DNA from: Bacillota bacterium
GTDB lineage: Bacteria > Bacillota > Clostridia > Lachnospirales > Lachnospiraceae
Reading direction: 5' to 3'
Length of the DNA: 33,859 bases
Assembly: GCA_023398615.1 (NCBI GenBank)
Contig: JAEWSD010000046.1
Span: 1 to 33,859 of the forward strand
Shown: in pieces, positions 23,386 to 31,399 of the stretch
Layout: each line of letters opens with the position of its first letter
Numbering within the stretch: position 1 is the stretch's first letter
Notes under the pieces: generated by a model
Database searches by the model: none
What the model was told of the DNA's origin: nothing
What the model saw: only the letters and a program-made list of their open reading frames with translations
Made by a program: the position numbers and the translations under genes

Positions 23386-23424
23386 AAAATAGCACTATCA
23401 ATTTCTTTTGTCAAGTGCTATTTT
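23386..23424 (-). promoter_or_regulatory. hrcA operon promoter inside a second inverted repeat
   Basis: On the minus strand TTGACA (23409-23414) and TATTTT (23386-23391) have a 17-bp spacer. The same stretch is an 11-bp perfect inverted repeat, AAAATAGCACT with AGTGCTATTTT, spaced 17 bp. Its core AGCACT/AGTGCT is the same as in CIRCE, but the spacing is wider. Confidence 0.85.
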
Positions 23425-23468
23425 GTAATTTTTTTATCTTTTTGAAATAATTGGGCGGCAAGAATTAA

Positions 23469-23504
23469 GGCAGAAACCGTAACAAAAATGTCCCGATTTC
23501 TGCC
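23469..23504 (-). terminator. Terminator of the sugar operon
   Basis: On the minus strand GGCAGAAA and TTTCTGCC form an 8-bp stem extended by CG/CG after a mismatch, with a U-rich loop. It lies 31 bp after the VOC gene stop. The U-tract is weak (TTAATTCTTG). Confidence 0.6.
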
Positions 23505-23534
23505 TGCATCCGATTCACTGTCATGCTTTGCATA

Positions 23535-23942
23535 TCATATTCTTTGTATAAATTCCAGCTCAAACCCGTTAGGTTCCTTCGCCAGAAAACCTATGAAAGA
23601 AAGCTCCTCCACTTTTTTTGCCGCTGATACGATTTCAAGTCCGTATTCCTCCATTTTTTTCTGCGCCAGAAAGGCATCTTCCACCTCAAAAGCAAAATGC
23701 CGTGCAGAACCCGGAGTATTCGACGGTGCTATAGCCATACCGCAACGGTCCTTCTCATAATAATCAATAAACTCTAACCGTACATTTCCCGGTAATTCAA
23801 AATAGATTAGCCTGTGGTCTCCCATATCTACGTCGGGAAGGCGTTTCAGTTCCAGCAGCTTCCCATAAAAATCTGCCGTTTTCTTTTCATCCTTTAAATT
23901 AATCGTGATATGATGAATACTTTTAATCTTCAATTCATTCAC
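23535..23942 (-). CDS. VOC/glyoxalase-family protein
   Basis: The 135-residue protein is a two-module vicinal-oxygen-chelate fold protein. Likely metal ligands are the His in SIHHITINL near residue 11, Glu in VRLEFIDY near 57, His in ARHFAFEVED near 82 and Glu in GFELEFIQ near 130, the usual four positions. The family includes glyoxalase I, lactoylglutathione-like lyases and epimerases, so the reaction cannot be fixed. It follows the transketolase genes by 14 bp and is last in the operon, so it may act on or detoxify an aldehyde made in that pathway, which is inference. The RBS GGCAGGTGA is close to the ATG. Confidence 0.8.
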   Translation of the reverse strand: MNELKIKSIHHITINLKDEKKTADFYGKLLELKRLPDVDMGDHRLIYFELPGNVRLEFIDYYEKDRCGMAIAPSNTPGSARHFAFEVEDAFLAQKKMEEYGLEIVSAAKKVEELSFIGFLAKEPNGFELEFIQRI

Positions 23943-23956
23943 CTGCCGCCAAGAGC

Positions 23957-24913
23957 TTATTGCTCGTTCTTTCCTATATTAATATTCTCTCTGACCGTTT
24001 CTGCGATATCATCCGCCGTCAAGCCATACGCCTTCAATACATCCAAAGCCTTTCCGGAACGGCCGAAGGTATCCATTACGCCGTGCTTAACCACTCTTAC
24101 ATTCTGATACTCAGACAGGAATTCACACACTGCCGAACCCAGTCCGCCTATCACATTATGTTCTTCCGTTGTAACAATGAACCCCGTATCATCCGCCGCC
24201 TTTTTTATGATATCCGTATCGAGAGGCTTAATCGTATGCATATCGATCACCCTGACGGAAATACCTTCCTTCTCCAGTGTATCCGCTGCCTTCAGCGCTT
24301 CCTGAACCATCATGCCTGCGGCAATGATTGCGGCATCCTTACCATTCTTTAATTGGACACCCTTTCCGAGCTTAAAATGGTAATCCTTAATTCCAGGTGT
24401 TACGTTTTCGATCGCCAATCTTCCGGTTCTCATATAAACAGGCCCGTTATATTCTTCAATTGCCTTAACAGCCTGCTCCGTTTCGTAAGCATCGCAGGGA
24501 CACACCACCGTCATTCCCGGTATCACCCTCATTAGGGCAAAATCCTCAATACATTGATGCGTGGCTCCGTCTTCCCCGATGCTAAGTCCTCCGTGTGAAC
24601 CGGTAATCTTAACATTCAGTTTCGGATAGCATACCGAATTACGTATCTGATCATACGCCCGTCCTGCGGTAAACATCGCAAAGGAATTCACAAACGGTAT
24701 TTTTCCGCAGGCAGCCATTCCCGCCGCAATTCCGACCATATTGCATTCTGCGATTCCCACATTATAGAATCTGTCGGGATAAGCCTCTGCAAAATCATTT
24801 GTCATGGTACAGCAGGAAAGATCCGCATCCAGCACAACGATATCCTTATTCTCCGCGCCGCACTTTTTAAGAGTCTTACCATAGGCTGCCCTTGTCGAAA
24901 TCATCTCTTTCAT
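23957..24913 (-). CDS. Transketolase, C-terminal subunit
   Basis: The 318-residue protein carries the pyrimidine-binding (Pyr) and C-terminal domains of transketolase. The catalytic glutamate that activates thiamine diphosphate is in VGIAECNMVGIAAG near residue 55, and GSHGGLSIGEDGATHQ is the phosphate/substrate loop. It pairs with the subunit encoded 4 bp upstream to make a complete enzyme moving a two-carbon ketol unit between sugars. Split transketolases are common in specialised catabolic operons and differ from the housekeeping single-chain enzyme. CAGGAGG lies before the ATG. The donor sugar is not known. Confidence 0.92.
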   Translation of the reverse strand: MKEMISTRAAYGKTLKKCGAENKDIVVLDADLSCCTMTNDFAEAYPDRFYNVGIAECNMVGIAAGMAACGKIPFVNSFAMFTAGRAYDQIRNSVCYPKLNVKITGSHGGLSIGEDGATHQCIEDFALMRVIPGMTVVCPCDAYETEQAVKAIEEYNGPVYMRTGRLAIENVTPGIKDYHFKLGKGVQLKNGKDAAIIAAGMMVQEALKAADTLEKEGISVRVIDMHTIKPLDTDIIKKAADDTGFIVTTEEHNVIGGLGSAVCEFLSEYQNVRVVKHGVMDTFGRSGKALDVLKAYGLTADDIAETVRENINIGKNEQ

Positions 24914-24917
24914 TTAA

Positions 24918-25760
24918 TCAAGCCTCCTGTTCCTTAAGTAAAGCTTCCAATTCATCCTTCGCCATAAGATATTGTTTCTTATCAGGGACCTTACCATGCC
25001 ATGACACATTATTCTCCATAAAGGATACTCCTTTACCCTTGATCGTTTTGGCAAGAATGACGGTAGGTTTATTTTTGCATGCCGCCGCTTTCGCAAAGGC
25101 TTCGGAAATTTCTTCAAGATTATGTCCGTCAATCTTAATAACGTTCCAGCCGAAAGCCTCCCACTTTTTATCCATAGGCTCCGTCGGCATTACCTCCTCT
25201 GTGGTTCCGTCAATCTGTAATCCGTTTACATCCACAATACCACACAAATTATCCAGCTTGTACTTTGCAGCCGCCATCGCAGCTTCCCAAATCTGGCCCT
25301 CCGCTATCTCGCCGTCTCCCATGACGGCATAGATTCTGCAGTTCCTGCGGTCAAGCTTCCCTGCCAGGGCCATACCGACGGCAGCAGACAGTCCCTGCCC
25401 CAGAGAACCGGTTGACATGTCTACGCCGCTGACGTAATTCATTTCCGCATGGCCGGACATATGACCGTTTATATCTCTGAATTGCTTTAAGTCCTCCTTG
25501 GGGAAAAATCCGCGCAATGCCAGCGTCGGATATAATGCAGGCGTACAGTGGCCCTTGGACATCACAAGCCGGTCTCTCTCCGGATTTCTGCAGTCGTTGA
25601 CATCAATCTTCATCACATCAAAATATAGTACGGTCAGAATATCTATGATGGAAAACGAACCTCCTATGTGTCCCGAAGAGCAGTGATATACGGCATCCAG
25701 TCCGTAAATCCTGATTTTTGCCGCTGCTGTTTTTAATTCCTTTAACCGTTCATTATTCAT
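24918..25760 (-). CDS. Transketolase, N-terminal (TPP-binding) subunit
   Basis: The 280-residue protein holds the pyrophosphate-binding half of transketolase: SSGHIGGSFSIIDIL near 26-40, SKGHCTPALYPTLA near 70, and the thiamine-diphosphate motif GDGEIAEGQIWEAA with the following asparagine in VDVNG. A second histidine-rich loop HGKVPDK occurs near the end. It forms the active enzyme with the C-terminal subunit just downstream. The start is the ATG at 25760 with AAAGGGTG upstream; a GTG three codons earlier overlaps that site. A stable hairpin lies in the 125-bp gap before it. Confidence 0.92.
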   Translation of the reverse strand: MNNERLKELKTAAAKIRIYGLDAVYHCSSGHIGGSFSIIDILTVLYFDVMKIDVNDCRNPERDRLVMSKGHCTPALYPTLALRGFFPKEDLKQFRDINGHMSGHAEMNYVSGVDMSTGSLGQGLSAAVGMALAGKLDRRNCRIYAVMGDGEIAEGQIWEAAMAAAKYKLDNLCGIVDVNGLQIDGTTEEVMPTEPMDKKWEAFGWNVIKIDGHNLEEISEAFAKAAACKNKPTVILAKTIKGKGVSFMENNVSWHGKVPDKKQYLMAKDELEALLKEQEA

Positions 25761-25809
25761 AATCTGCACCCTTTCTCATACTATGCAAACATGAGATTAT
25801 CCTTTGCAG

Positions 25810-25863
25810 GAATTCTGCCGGGCTGCCCTGATTGAATTTGCTCAGAGCCTCCCGGCAGAATTC
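25810..25863. promoter_or_regulatory. Intercistronic hairpin before the transketolase genes
   Basis: GAATTCTGCCGGG (25810-25822) and CCCGGCAGAATTC (25851-25863) pair perfectly over 13 bp with a 28-nt loop; CCTTT/AAAGG outside may extend the stem. No U-tract follows on the minus strand. It is likely an mRNA processing or stability element separating the mutarotase and transketolase cistrons. Confidence 0.65.
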
Positions 25864-25885
25864 TATGTAAAGGCAATTATTTTGT

Positions 25886-26314
25886 TTACAAAAGTCCTTT
25901 TTTTAAAATAATGTTAGCAGCCAAAGCCTTCTCCGAGGTAGTTACCAGGCAGTATGCATTGCGTACTCTTCCCATGAAATCATCCGGCGGAAGCATCTCC
26001 AGACCATTGTTCAGTTTGCTGCCCTCTTCGCTCTCCTTAATAATATTCTCATAGGTCTTCCAGATATCAACGTCAGGACCGTCCCACCTGCATATTGCGG
26101 CAGGCTTATCCGTAGTTGCATCATCAAGCGGTATGAGCTTAAGCACTGCATCCAGGACCTCCGGAACACCGTGTCCGTCCAGCCGTACCACACGCCTGCC
26201 AAGTGTACAAGCCGGCATATTACCGTCACAGATTACAATCTCATCAGTATGTCCCATTTCGCATAATATTTTTATCAGCTCGGGACTGATCATACGTCCA
26301 ACATTTTTAAGCAT
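25886..26314 (-). CDS. RbsD/FucU-family sugar mutarotase
   Basis: The 142-residue protein matches the RbsD/FucU family. Early MISPELIKILCEMGHTDEIVICDGNMPA holds the probable catalytic His22 and Asp24, and VTTSEKALAANIILKKG forms the conserved end with the subunit-contact tyrosine region (NAYCLVTT). The family interconverts sugar anomers: RbsD acts on ribopyranose/furanose, FucU on fucose. The length is nearer to FucU (about 140). It sits between the dehydrogenase and transketolase genes, so it likely prepares the imported sugar's ring form. The RBS is weak (AAAGTGAGA). Confidence 0.88.
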   Translation of the reverse strand: MLKNVGRMISPELIKILCEMGHTDEIVICDGNMPACTLGRRVVRLDGHGVPEVLDAVLKLIPLDDATTDKPAAICRWDGPDVDIWKTYENIIKESEEGSKLNNGLEMLPPDDFMGRVRNAYCLVTTSEKALAANIILKKGLL

Positions 26315-26344
26315 AAATTAATCTCACTTTCTTTTGTCTAGTCA

Positions 26345-27520
26345 TCAATAAGCCGATTCATAAATTGTCAATACATCATCATACTTTAATGGCCGGAAAC
26401 CTCCTACCGTACCGTGTGTCTTACTGAAGCATTTATCACAGATAACCTTAAGCTGGTCCTTGTTCTGTACACCAAGCTCACGCATCGTCACAGGAAGTCC
26501 GATATTCTTTACAAATTCCTTTAACCTGCGAATGCCCTCCTGTGCCGTCTTCTCCAGGTCGAACGGATCGATTTCCACTTCCATGACTCTGTTAGCGAAT
26601 TGGGCGAATCTAGGAATATTGGTCTTATAAACATATTCCATCCATACAGGCATCAATACCGCCAAGCCTGCACCATGAGAGGAGTCCATTAGAACACTAC
26701 CGACGTCCTCCTGAATCGCATGGCTTGTCCAGTCCTGGGCTCTGCCCACACCGACGGTTCCGTCCTGGGCCATTTTACAGCCCCACATAATCTCACTGCG
26801 GATATCGTAGTTCATCGGATTGTCCTTGACTTTTTTCATATTGTCAATCAGGGATTTCATAATTCCTTCACCGATTCTGTCCGTAACATCAACTGCCGGC
26901 GTATTGGTGAAATATCTTTCACACACATGCGCAATTGCATCAAAAGCGCCGGCCAGTGTATGGTACATCGGTACGGTGTATGTAAGCTCCGGATTTAATA
27001 TAGAGAAGACCGGACGTGCATAATATAAATCCACTGCCCTCTTTAAACCCAGTTTCTCATCCGTGATTACAGTCCCTGAGCTTGATTCGCTGCCCGCACC
27101 CGGTATGGTAAGGATAGTTCCAACCTTCAGCGCACCCTTCGGCGTTGCCTTACCCAGATAAAAGTCATAGAAATCACCTTCATAAAGAACACCATAGGCA
27201 ATTGCTTTTGCCGAGTCTATAACGCTGCCGCCCCCGACTGCAAGGATGAAATCAATTCCGTTCTTCCGGCAGATATCAATGCCCTGATATACAAGATCGG
27301 AACGTGGGTTTGACTTTACACCGCCTAATTCCTCAAAATCAACACCCGCATCCTTTAAGGATTTGACTACCGTATCGTATAAGCCTGATTTCTTAATACT
27401 TCCGCCGCCATAATGAAGCAGAACTTTTCCGGAATATTTCGCGGTCTCTGCTCCGACCTGGTTCTCGGTACCCTTTCCGAATATAATTTTTGTTGGATTG
27501 TAATAGATGTCATTAATCAT
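26345..27520 (-). CDS. Iron-containing alcohol dehydrogenase (BDH-like)
   Basis: The 391-residue protein belongs to the group III, metal-dependent alcohol dehydrogenases. GGGS at 96-99 binds NAD(P), and the metal ligands are Asp194, His198 (DAIAHVCE), His267 (DWTSHAIQ) and His282 (SSHGAG). It most resembles the NADPH-dependent butanol dehydrogenase branch, whose members reduce diverse aldehydes. In this operon a likely job is to reduce a short aldehyde released by transketolase chemistry, or to act on the sugar itself; neither can be settled here. The ATG at 27520 follows AAAGGTGA; an in-frame ATG at 27589 has no RBS. Confidence 0.93.
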   Translation of the reverse strand: MINDIYYNPTKIIFGKGTENQVGAETAKYSGKVLLHYGGGSIKKSGLYDTVVKSLKDAGVDFEELGGVKSNPRSDLVYQGIDICRKNGIDFILAVGGGSVIDSAKAIAYGVLYEGDFYDFYLGKATPKGALKVGTILTIPGAGSESSSGTVITDEKLGLKRAVDLYYARPVFSILNPELTYTVPMYHTLAGAFDAIAHVCERYFTNTPAVDVTDRIGEGIMKSLIDNMKKVKDNPMNYDIRSEIMWGCKMAQDGTVGVGRAQDWTSHAIQEDVGSVLMDSSHGAGLAVLMPVWMEYVYKTNIPRFAQFANRVMEVEIDPFDLEKTAQEGIRRLKEFVKNIGLPVTMRELGVQNKDQLKVICDKCFSKTHGTVGGFRPLKYDDVLTIYESAY

Positions 27521-27612
27521 AATTTCACCTTTTGAATTCAGCTTTCCCAGCCAATCGATGATCCGCGCAGTCACTGAATTTCCTTTCATTAAGTTTGCCC
27601 CGCATTATGTCA

Positions 27613-28626
27613 TTATTCAAATCGTTTTAAATATTGGTCGACATTATCCTTTGTTACCAGCTGGAACGGTACATAAGTTGTCTTTTCAAAGGACTCGCCG
27701 TTAAGGATCTGCATGGCTACCGTAATAGCTCCTGCCGCCTGACCGTCTACATCCTGAAATACCGTTGCCGCCATTTCTCCGGACTTTACTGCGTTTAGTG
27801 CGTCAAAGATCGCATCTACACCAATGACCTGGATCTGCCCGTCCAAACCGGCTCCCTGAATGGCTTGTACAACACCCATTCCCATATCATCCGAATGGCA
27901 AACGACTGCGTTAATGTTGTTTCCTTCCTTCTGAATCCAGTTTTCCATCAAATCCATAGCCTGAGTACGGTCCCAGTTGGCAGTATCTTCATATAATATC
28001 TTGATATCCGGATATTTCTCCAGCACCTGCATGATTCCTTCGTTACGTGCAACCTCGGCAGAATGTCCGAAAGGCCCGTGTACAATACAGATATTTCCTT
28101 TTCCGCCAAGCTTCTCCGCCATAAACTCCATTTCCATGACTCCCGCTTCGATATCATTTGCACCGACATAGGCAGTAGCATCGTCAATATTGTCGGTAAC
28201 ATTGTTACAGCCAATGACCGGAATACCGGAAGCGTTACAGTTGTCAATGATAGGTGCCGCTCCGCTCTTATCTACCGGTATAAACATTAAGGCATCCACA
28301 CCCATCTCTATCGCATTTTCACACTGGTCCAACTGTTTTGCTATATCGCCCTGCCCGTCAAATTCCACCAGTTCAACGCCTAACTCTTCCGATTTTACTT
28401 TCAGAGTATCCTGAAAATAAAGATTGAATTCCGTACTGAGGTCCTGATAAATCATCGCAATTTTATAGGATTTATCGCCATCGTCCTTTGAAGGCGCTTC
28501 TGCTGCGGCTGCTTCGTCTCCTTTCTGTGTATCACCCGTAACATCTTTATCTGCAGTCTCCTTACTGCAGCCAACCATTGATACCATTAACAGTACTGAT
28601 AAAATCAATGTAAACCATCGCTTCAT
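27613..28626 (-). CDS. Sugar-binding lipoprotein of ABC importer
   Basis: The 337-residue protein has a lipoprotein signal peptide (basic MKRW, hydrophobic core, VGC lipobox with Cys20), a short linker rich in K, D, A and E, and a type I periplasmic-binding fold of the RbsB kind (YKIAMIYQDLSTEFN, VDALMFIPVDKSGAAPIIDNC, VIGCNNVTDN, VVCHSDDMGMGVVQAIQ, IQVIGVDAIFDALNAV). It would be anchored outside the membrane and deliver the sugar to the permease. AGAAGGAGAAGG precedes the ATG. Unlike the other genes of the operon it is preceded by a 246-bp gap with a cre site. Confidence 0.93.
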   Translation of the reverse strand: MKRWFTLILSVLLMVSMVGCSKETADKDVTGDTQKGDEAAAAEAPSKDDGDKSYKIAMIYQDLSTEFNLYFQDTLKVKSEELGVELVEFDGQGDIAKQLDQCENAIEMGVDALMFIPVDKSGAAPIIDNCNASGIPVIGCNNVTDNIDDATAYVGANDIEAGVMEMEFMAEKLGGKGNICIVHGPFGHSAEVARNEGIMQVLEKYPDIKILYEDTANWDRTQAMDLMENWIQKEGNNINAVVCHSDDMGMGVVQAIQGAGLDGQIQVIGVDAIFDALNAVKSGEMAATVFQDVDGQAAGAITVAMQILNGESFEKTTYVPFQLVTKDNVDQYLKRFE

Positions 28627-28713
28627 TTTTTCCTTCTCCTTCTCATTTTATTTATAATTAATCCCAGGTTAGCACTAATACCCCGCGACATACGCTTTCC
28701 TTGAACCTGCCAC

Positions 28714-28728
28714 ATGAAAACGGATCCA
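28714..28728 (+). promoter_or_regulatory. Putative cre site (CcpA)
   Basis: ATGAAAACGGATCCA matches WTGNAANCGNWNNCW at every defined position. It lies about 88 bp before the binding-protein start, in the only long gap of the operon. TGAAAA/TTTTCA around it can also form a small hairpin, so a structural origin is possible. Confidence 0.5.
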
Positions 28729-28872
28729 ATTTTCAAGGTATTAAGGCTCTCGGAACCGGGCCGGCAACCCCCGATGACGCATCCTGCTTCTTACAGCAAT
28801 CCCATAATTCTGTTTATAACAGGCCGCCTTCATCATGATATCAGGCTTATCTTGGAATATAATTATCAAACC

Positions 28873-29823
28873 TTATCTGTTTTCATTCTTTCGGTCAAGA
28901 ATTACCGCAAACAGAATTACGATACCGGTTACAACCTTCTGATAATATCCCGATACATTCATCAGGTCCATTCCGTTATTCAGTACACCAATAATAAGCA
29001 CACCCAGAATGGTTGAAATAATACCGCCGGAGCCGCCCATGTTGCTGGTTCCTCCGATTACTACCGCCGTAATGGCAAGTAAGTCATAGCTCTCACCTGA
29101 GGTCGGTGATCCGACTGCCACCCGAGCGGATAAAACAATGCCTGCAACCGCCGCAATAGCCCCGTTAATCACATAGGTGCTGAATTTAAGACGCTTCACC
29201 TTGAGTCCTGATACCAGAGCCGCATTTTCATTCCCGCCGATAGCATACAGATAACGCCCATACTTTGTTTTTGACAGGATAAACCATGCAATAGCGGCTA
29301 ATACCAGAAAAATAATAACCGGTATCGGCAATCCCAGAAAAAAGGATTTACCTATGGATACATATTGATCCGTCAAAGCATTGACCGGCCGGCCCGCGGT
29401 GTACACCAGTGTCAGGCCGCGTACCGCAGTCTGTGTACCGAGTGTCGCAATAAATGGATTTATATTTAAATAAGAAACAAGATAACCATTGACACAACCC
29501 ACCAGAATTCCGATTACGATTCCTATCATCAATGCATAGGGCAAAGGAATGATCGTTCCAAAGGTTGTTGAAAAGCTTGCCGCCATACAGGCGGAAAATG
29601 CCATAATCGAACCCACCGATAAATCGATGCCCGCCGTAATAATTACATAGGTCATTCCCAAAGCCAGGATACCGATGATGGAGCTTTGGCGAAGTACGTT
29701 CTGGATATTTGCCACAGTCAGGAAATTATCACTGAAGCAGCTTAAGCCGATGAATGCAAAAACAAAGGCAATAACAATAATATTTTTTGACAAATAATCC
29801 TTATTCAAATATTTATTCTTCAT
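28873..29823 (-). CDS. Sugar ABC transporter permease (RbsC-like)
   Basis: The 316-residue protein is a polytopic membrane protein with about eight to ten hydrophobic segments and the family motif GIDLSVGSIMAFSACMAAS. Later ALVSGLKVKRLKFSTYV and AVVIGGTSNMGGSGGI match the coupling and conserved Gly-rich regions of RbsC/XylH permeases. It forms the channel with the ATPase encoded upstream, whose end it overlaps by 11 nt. AAAAAGGAGG precedes the ATG. Family members carry ribose, xylose, autoinducer-2 and other pentose-like sugars. Confidence 0.93.
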   Translation of the reverse strand: MKNKYLNKDYLSKNIIVIAFVFAFIGLSCFSDNFLTVANIQNVLRQSSIIGILALGMTYVIITAGIDLSVGSIMAFSACMAASFSTTFGTIIPLPYALMIGIVIGILVGCVNGYLVSYLNINPFIATLGTQTAVRGLTLVYTAGRPVNALTDQYVSIGKSFFLGLPIPVIIFLVLAAIAWFILSKTKYGRYLYAIGGNENAALVSGLKVKRLKFSTYVINGAIAAVAGIVLSARVAVGSPTSGESYDLLAITAVVIGGTSNMGGSGGIISTILGVLIIGVLNNGMDLMNVSGYYQKVVTGIVILFAVILDRKNENR

Positions 29824-31342
29824 TTCTTAAATCCTCCTTTTTCGTGCCTGTCGCACATGCCATCAGCTCTACCTGTGAGAACTCGTCTCTCTCGAATATT
29901 CCCATCTGCTGACCTTCATACATGACTAAAATTCTGTCGCACATACCGATTAATTCCGGCATTTCGGAGGAAATCATGATGATAGCCTTCCCTTCCTTTG
30001 CCATATCACTCATTATTTTATAAATTTCGTATTTTGCTCCGACATCGATTCCTCTGGTCGGCTCGTCCATGATCATAATATCCGGCTTATTAAGCAGCCA
30101 TTTTGCAATAACAATTTTTTGCTGATTCCCTCCGCTTAAGGTCCGGACCTTGGTTTCCTGGGAAGGAGTTTTTATTCTAAGCATGTCTATCATCTCGGCT
30201 GCAGCCTTCTTTTCTTTATTCCTGCTGACTACGGAAAGAAAGGTAGCGGCATATTTTTTCATACTGACGATAGTGGTATTCTGCTGTACGGAGTGTTTTA
30301 AACTTAGCCCGTATTTTTTCCGGTCTTCGGTGATAAAGGCTATCCCGTGATTGATGGAATCCCACGGATGATGAATTGTTGCCTTGTGCCCGTCGATGTA
30401 TACCATTCCGCTTTCAGGCTTTGACAATCCGAAAACCGCTTCGGAAACCTCGCTTCTTCCGGCTCCGACCAGACCCAGCAAACCAAAGATTTCGCCTTTT
30501 CGTACCGAAAAGCTTATATTCCTGAATTTCTTTCCTCTGCTGAAATTCTCAATATGTATTTTTTCATCGCCGATAGGCAGATCAAGCTTATAGTAGATGT
30601 CCTTCAACTCCCGTCCTACCATGAGAGTAACAATTTTTTTCCTGTCCAATGAGTCTATCGGTAATGTATCTATCGTCCTTCCATCTCTTATTATAGTTAC
30701 GATATCCGCTATCTCAAAAATCTCATCCAGCTTATGACTGATATAAATAACCGCTTTGCCTTCCGAAACCAGCTTGCGGATCATCATAAAGAGGGTTTCT
30801 GTTTCATTCCTGGTCAACGAGGAGGTTGGCTCGTCCATAATTATTATTTTGGCGTTAAAAGCAATTGCGCGTACAATCTCGATCATCTGCTGCTTCGCTA
30901 TGGTAAGCTGACCAATCCTGACGCCCGGATCTATATCCAGTTCATATTCCTCTATTATCTTCCGTACGGCCTTTAAGTTTTTACCCTTATCCACAATTCC
31001 GAAACCAAAGCTGTTCTCACGTCCGATGAACAGATTTTTCTCTACGGTCATCTTGGAAAACAGGTTCAATTCCTGATGTATCATGCTGATTCCTTTATCC
31101 ATAGCATCCTTGGGATTAGATATCTCAACCTCCTGTCCGTCAATCAATATATCACCCTTGTCCTGCTTATAGATGCCTGCCAATACCTTCATCAGCGTTG
31201 ACTTCCCTGCTCCGTTTTCACCGCACAGAGCATGAACTGTCCCCGCCCTGACCTTGAGCGATACATCATCCAGAGCCAGAACTCCGGGGAATTCTTTTGT
31301 AACATTCCTCATTTCAAATAAATAATCGCTATTCTGTGTCAT
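29813..31342 (-). CDS. Sugar ABC transporter ATPase, double domain (RbsA/MglA-like)
   Basis: The 509-residue protein has two fused ABC domains. The first has Walker A GENGAGKST (41-49), Walker B IIIMDEPTSSLT and a weak signature (IGQLTIAKQQ). The second has a degenerate P-loop GLVGAGRSE, the signature LSGGNQQK and Walker B IMIMDEPTRGID. This asymmetry is normal in the CUT2 class (RbsA, MglA, XylG), where one site hydrolyses ATP poorly. It powers the importer formed with the next two genes. GAAGGAGG lies rather far from the ATG. It follows lacI by 57 bp, without a separate promoter that I can see. Confidence 0.95.
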   Translation of the reverse strand: MTQNSDYLFEMRNVTKEFPGVLALDDVSLKVRAGTVHALCGENGAGKSTLMKVLAGIYKQDKGDILIDGQEVEISNPKDAMDKGISMIHQELNLFSKMTVEKNLFIGRENSFGFGIVDKGKNLKAVRKIIEEYELDIDPGVRIGQLTIAKQQMIEIVRAIAFNAKIIIMDEPTSSLTRNETETLFMMIRKLVSEGKAVIYISHKLDEIFEIADIVTIIRDGRTIDTLPIDSLDRKKIVTLMVGRELKDIYYKLDLPIGDEKIHIENFSRGKKFRNISFSVRKGEIFGLLGLVGAGRSEVSEAVFGLSKPESGMVYIDGHKATIHHPWDSINHGIAFITEDRKKYGLSLKHSVQQNTTIVSMKKYAATFLSVVSRNKEKKAAAEMIDMLRIKTPSQETKVRTLSGGNQQKIVIAKWLLNKPDIMIMDEPTRGIDVGAKYEIYKIMSDMAKEGKAIIMISSEMPELIGMCDRILVMYEGQQMGIFERDEFSQVELMACATGTKKEDLRNEE

Positions 31343-31399
31343 TAACCCAGCTACGCCTCCTTCTCAGTAACGAATCAATCCTTGCAGTTTCTTATTAAT

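Noticed and set aside
27521..27589. 23-residue N-terminal extension of the iron-type dehydrogenase
   Set aside because: There is no RBS at the upstream ATG, whereas AAAGGTGA precedes the internal ATG, which also fits the family's usual start.
28740..28830. 28-codon minus-strand frame in the permease-binding protein gap
   Set aside because: No RBS is present and the composition is unremarkable; the gap is better explained by structure and a cre site.
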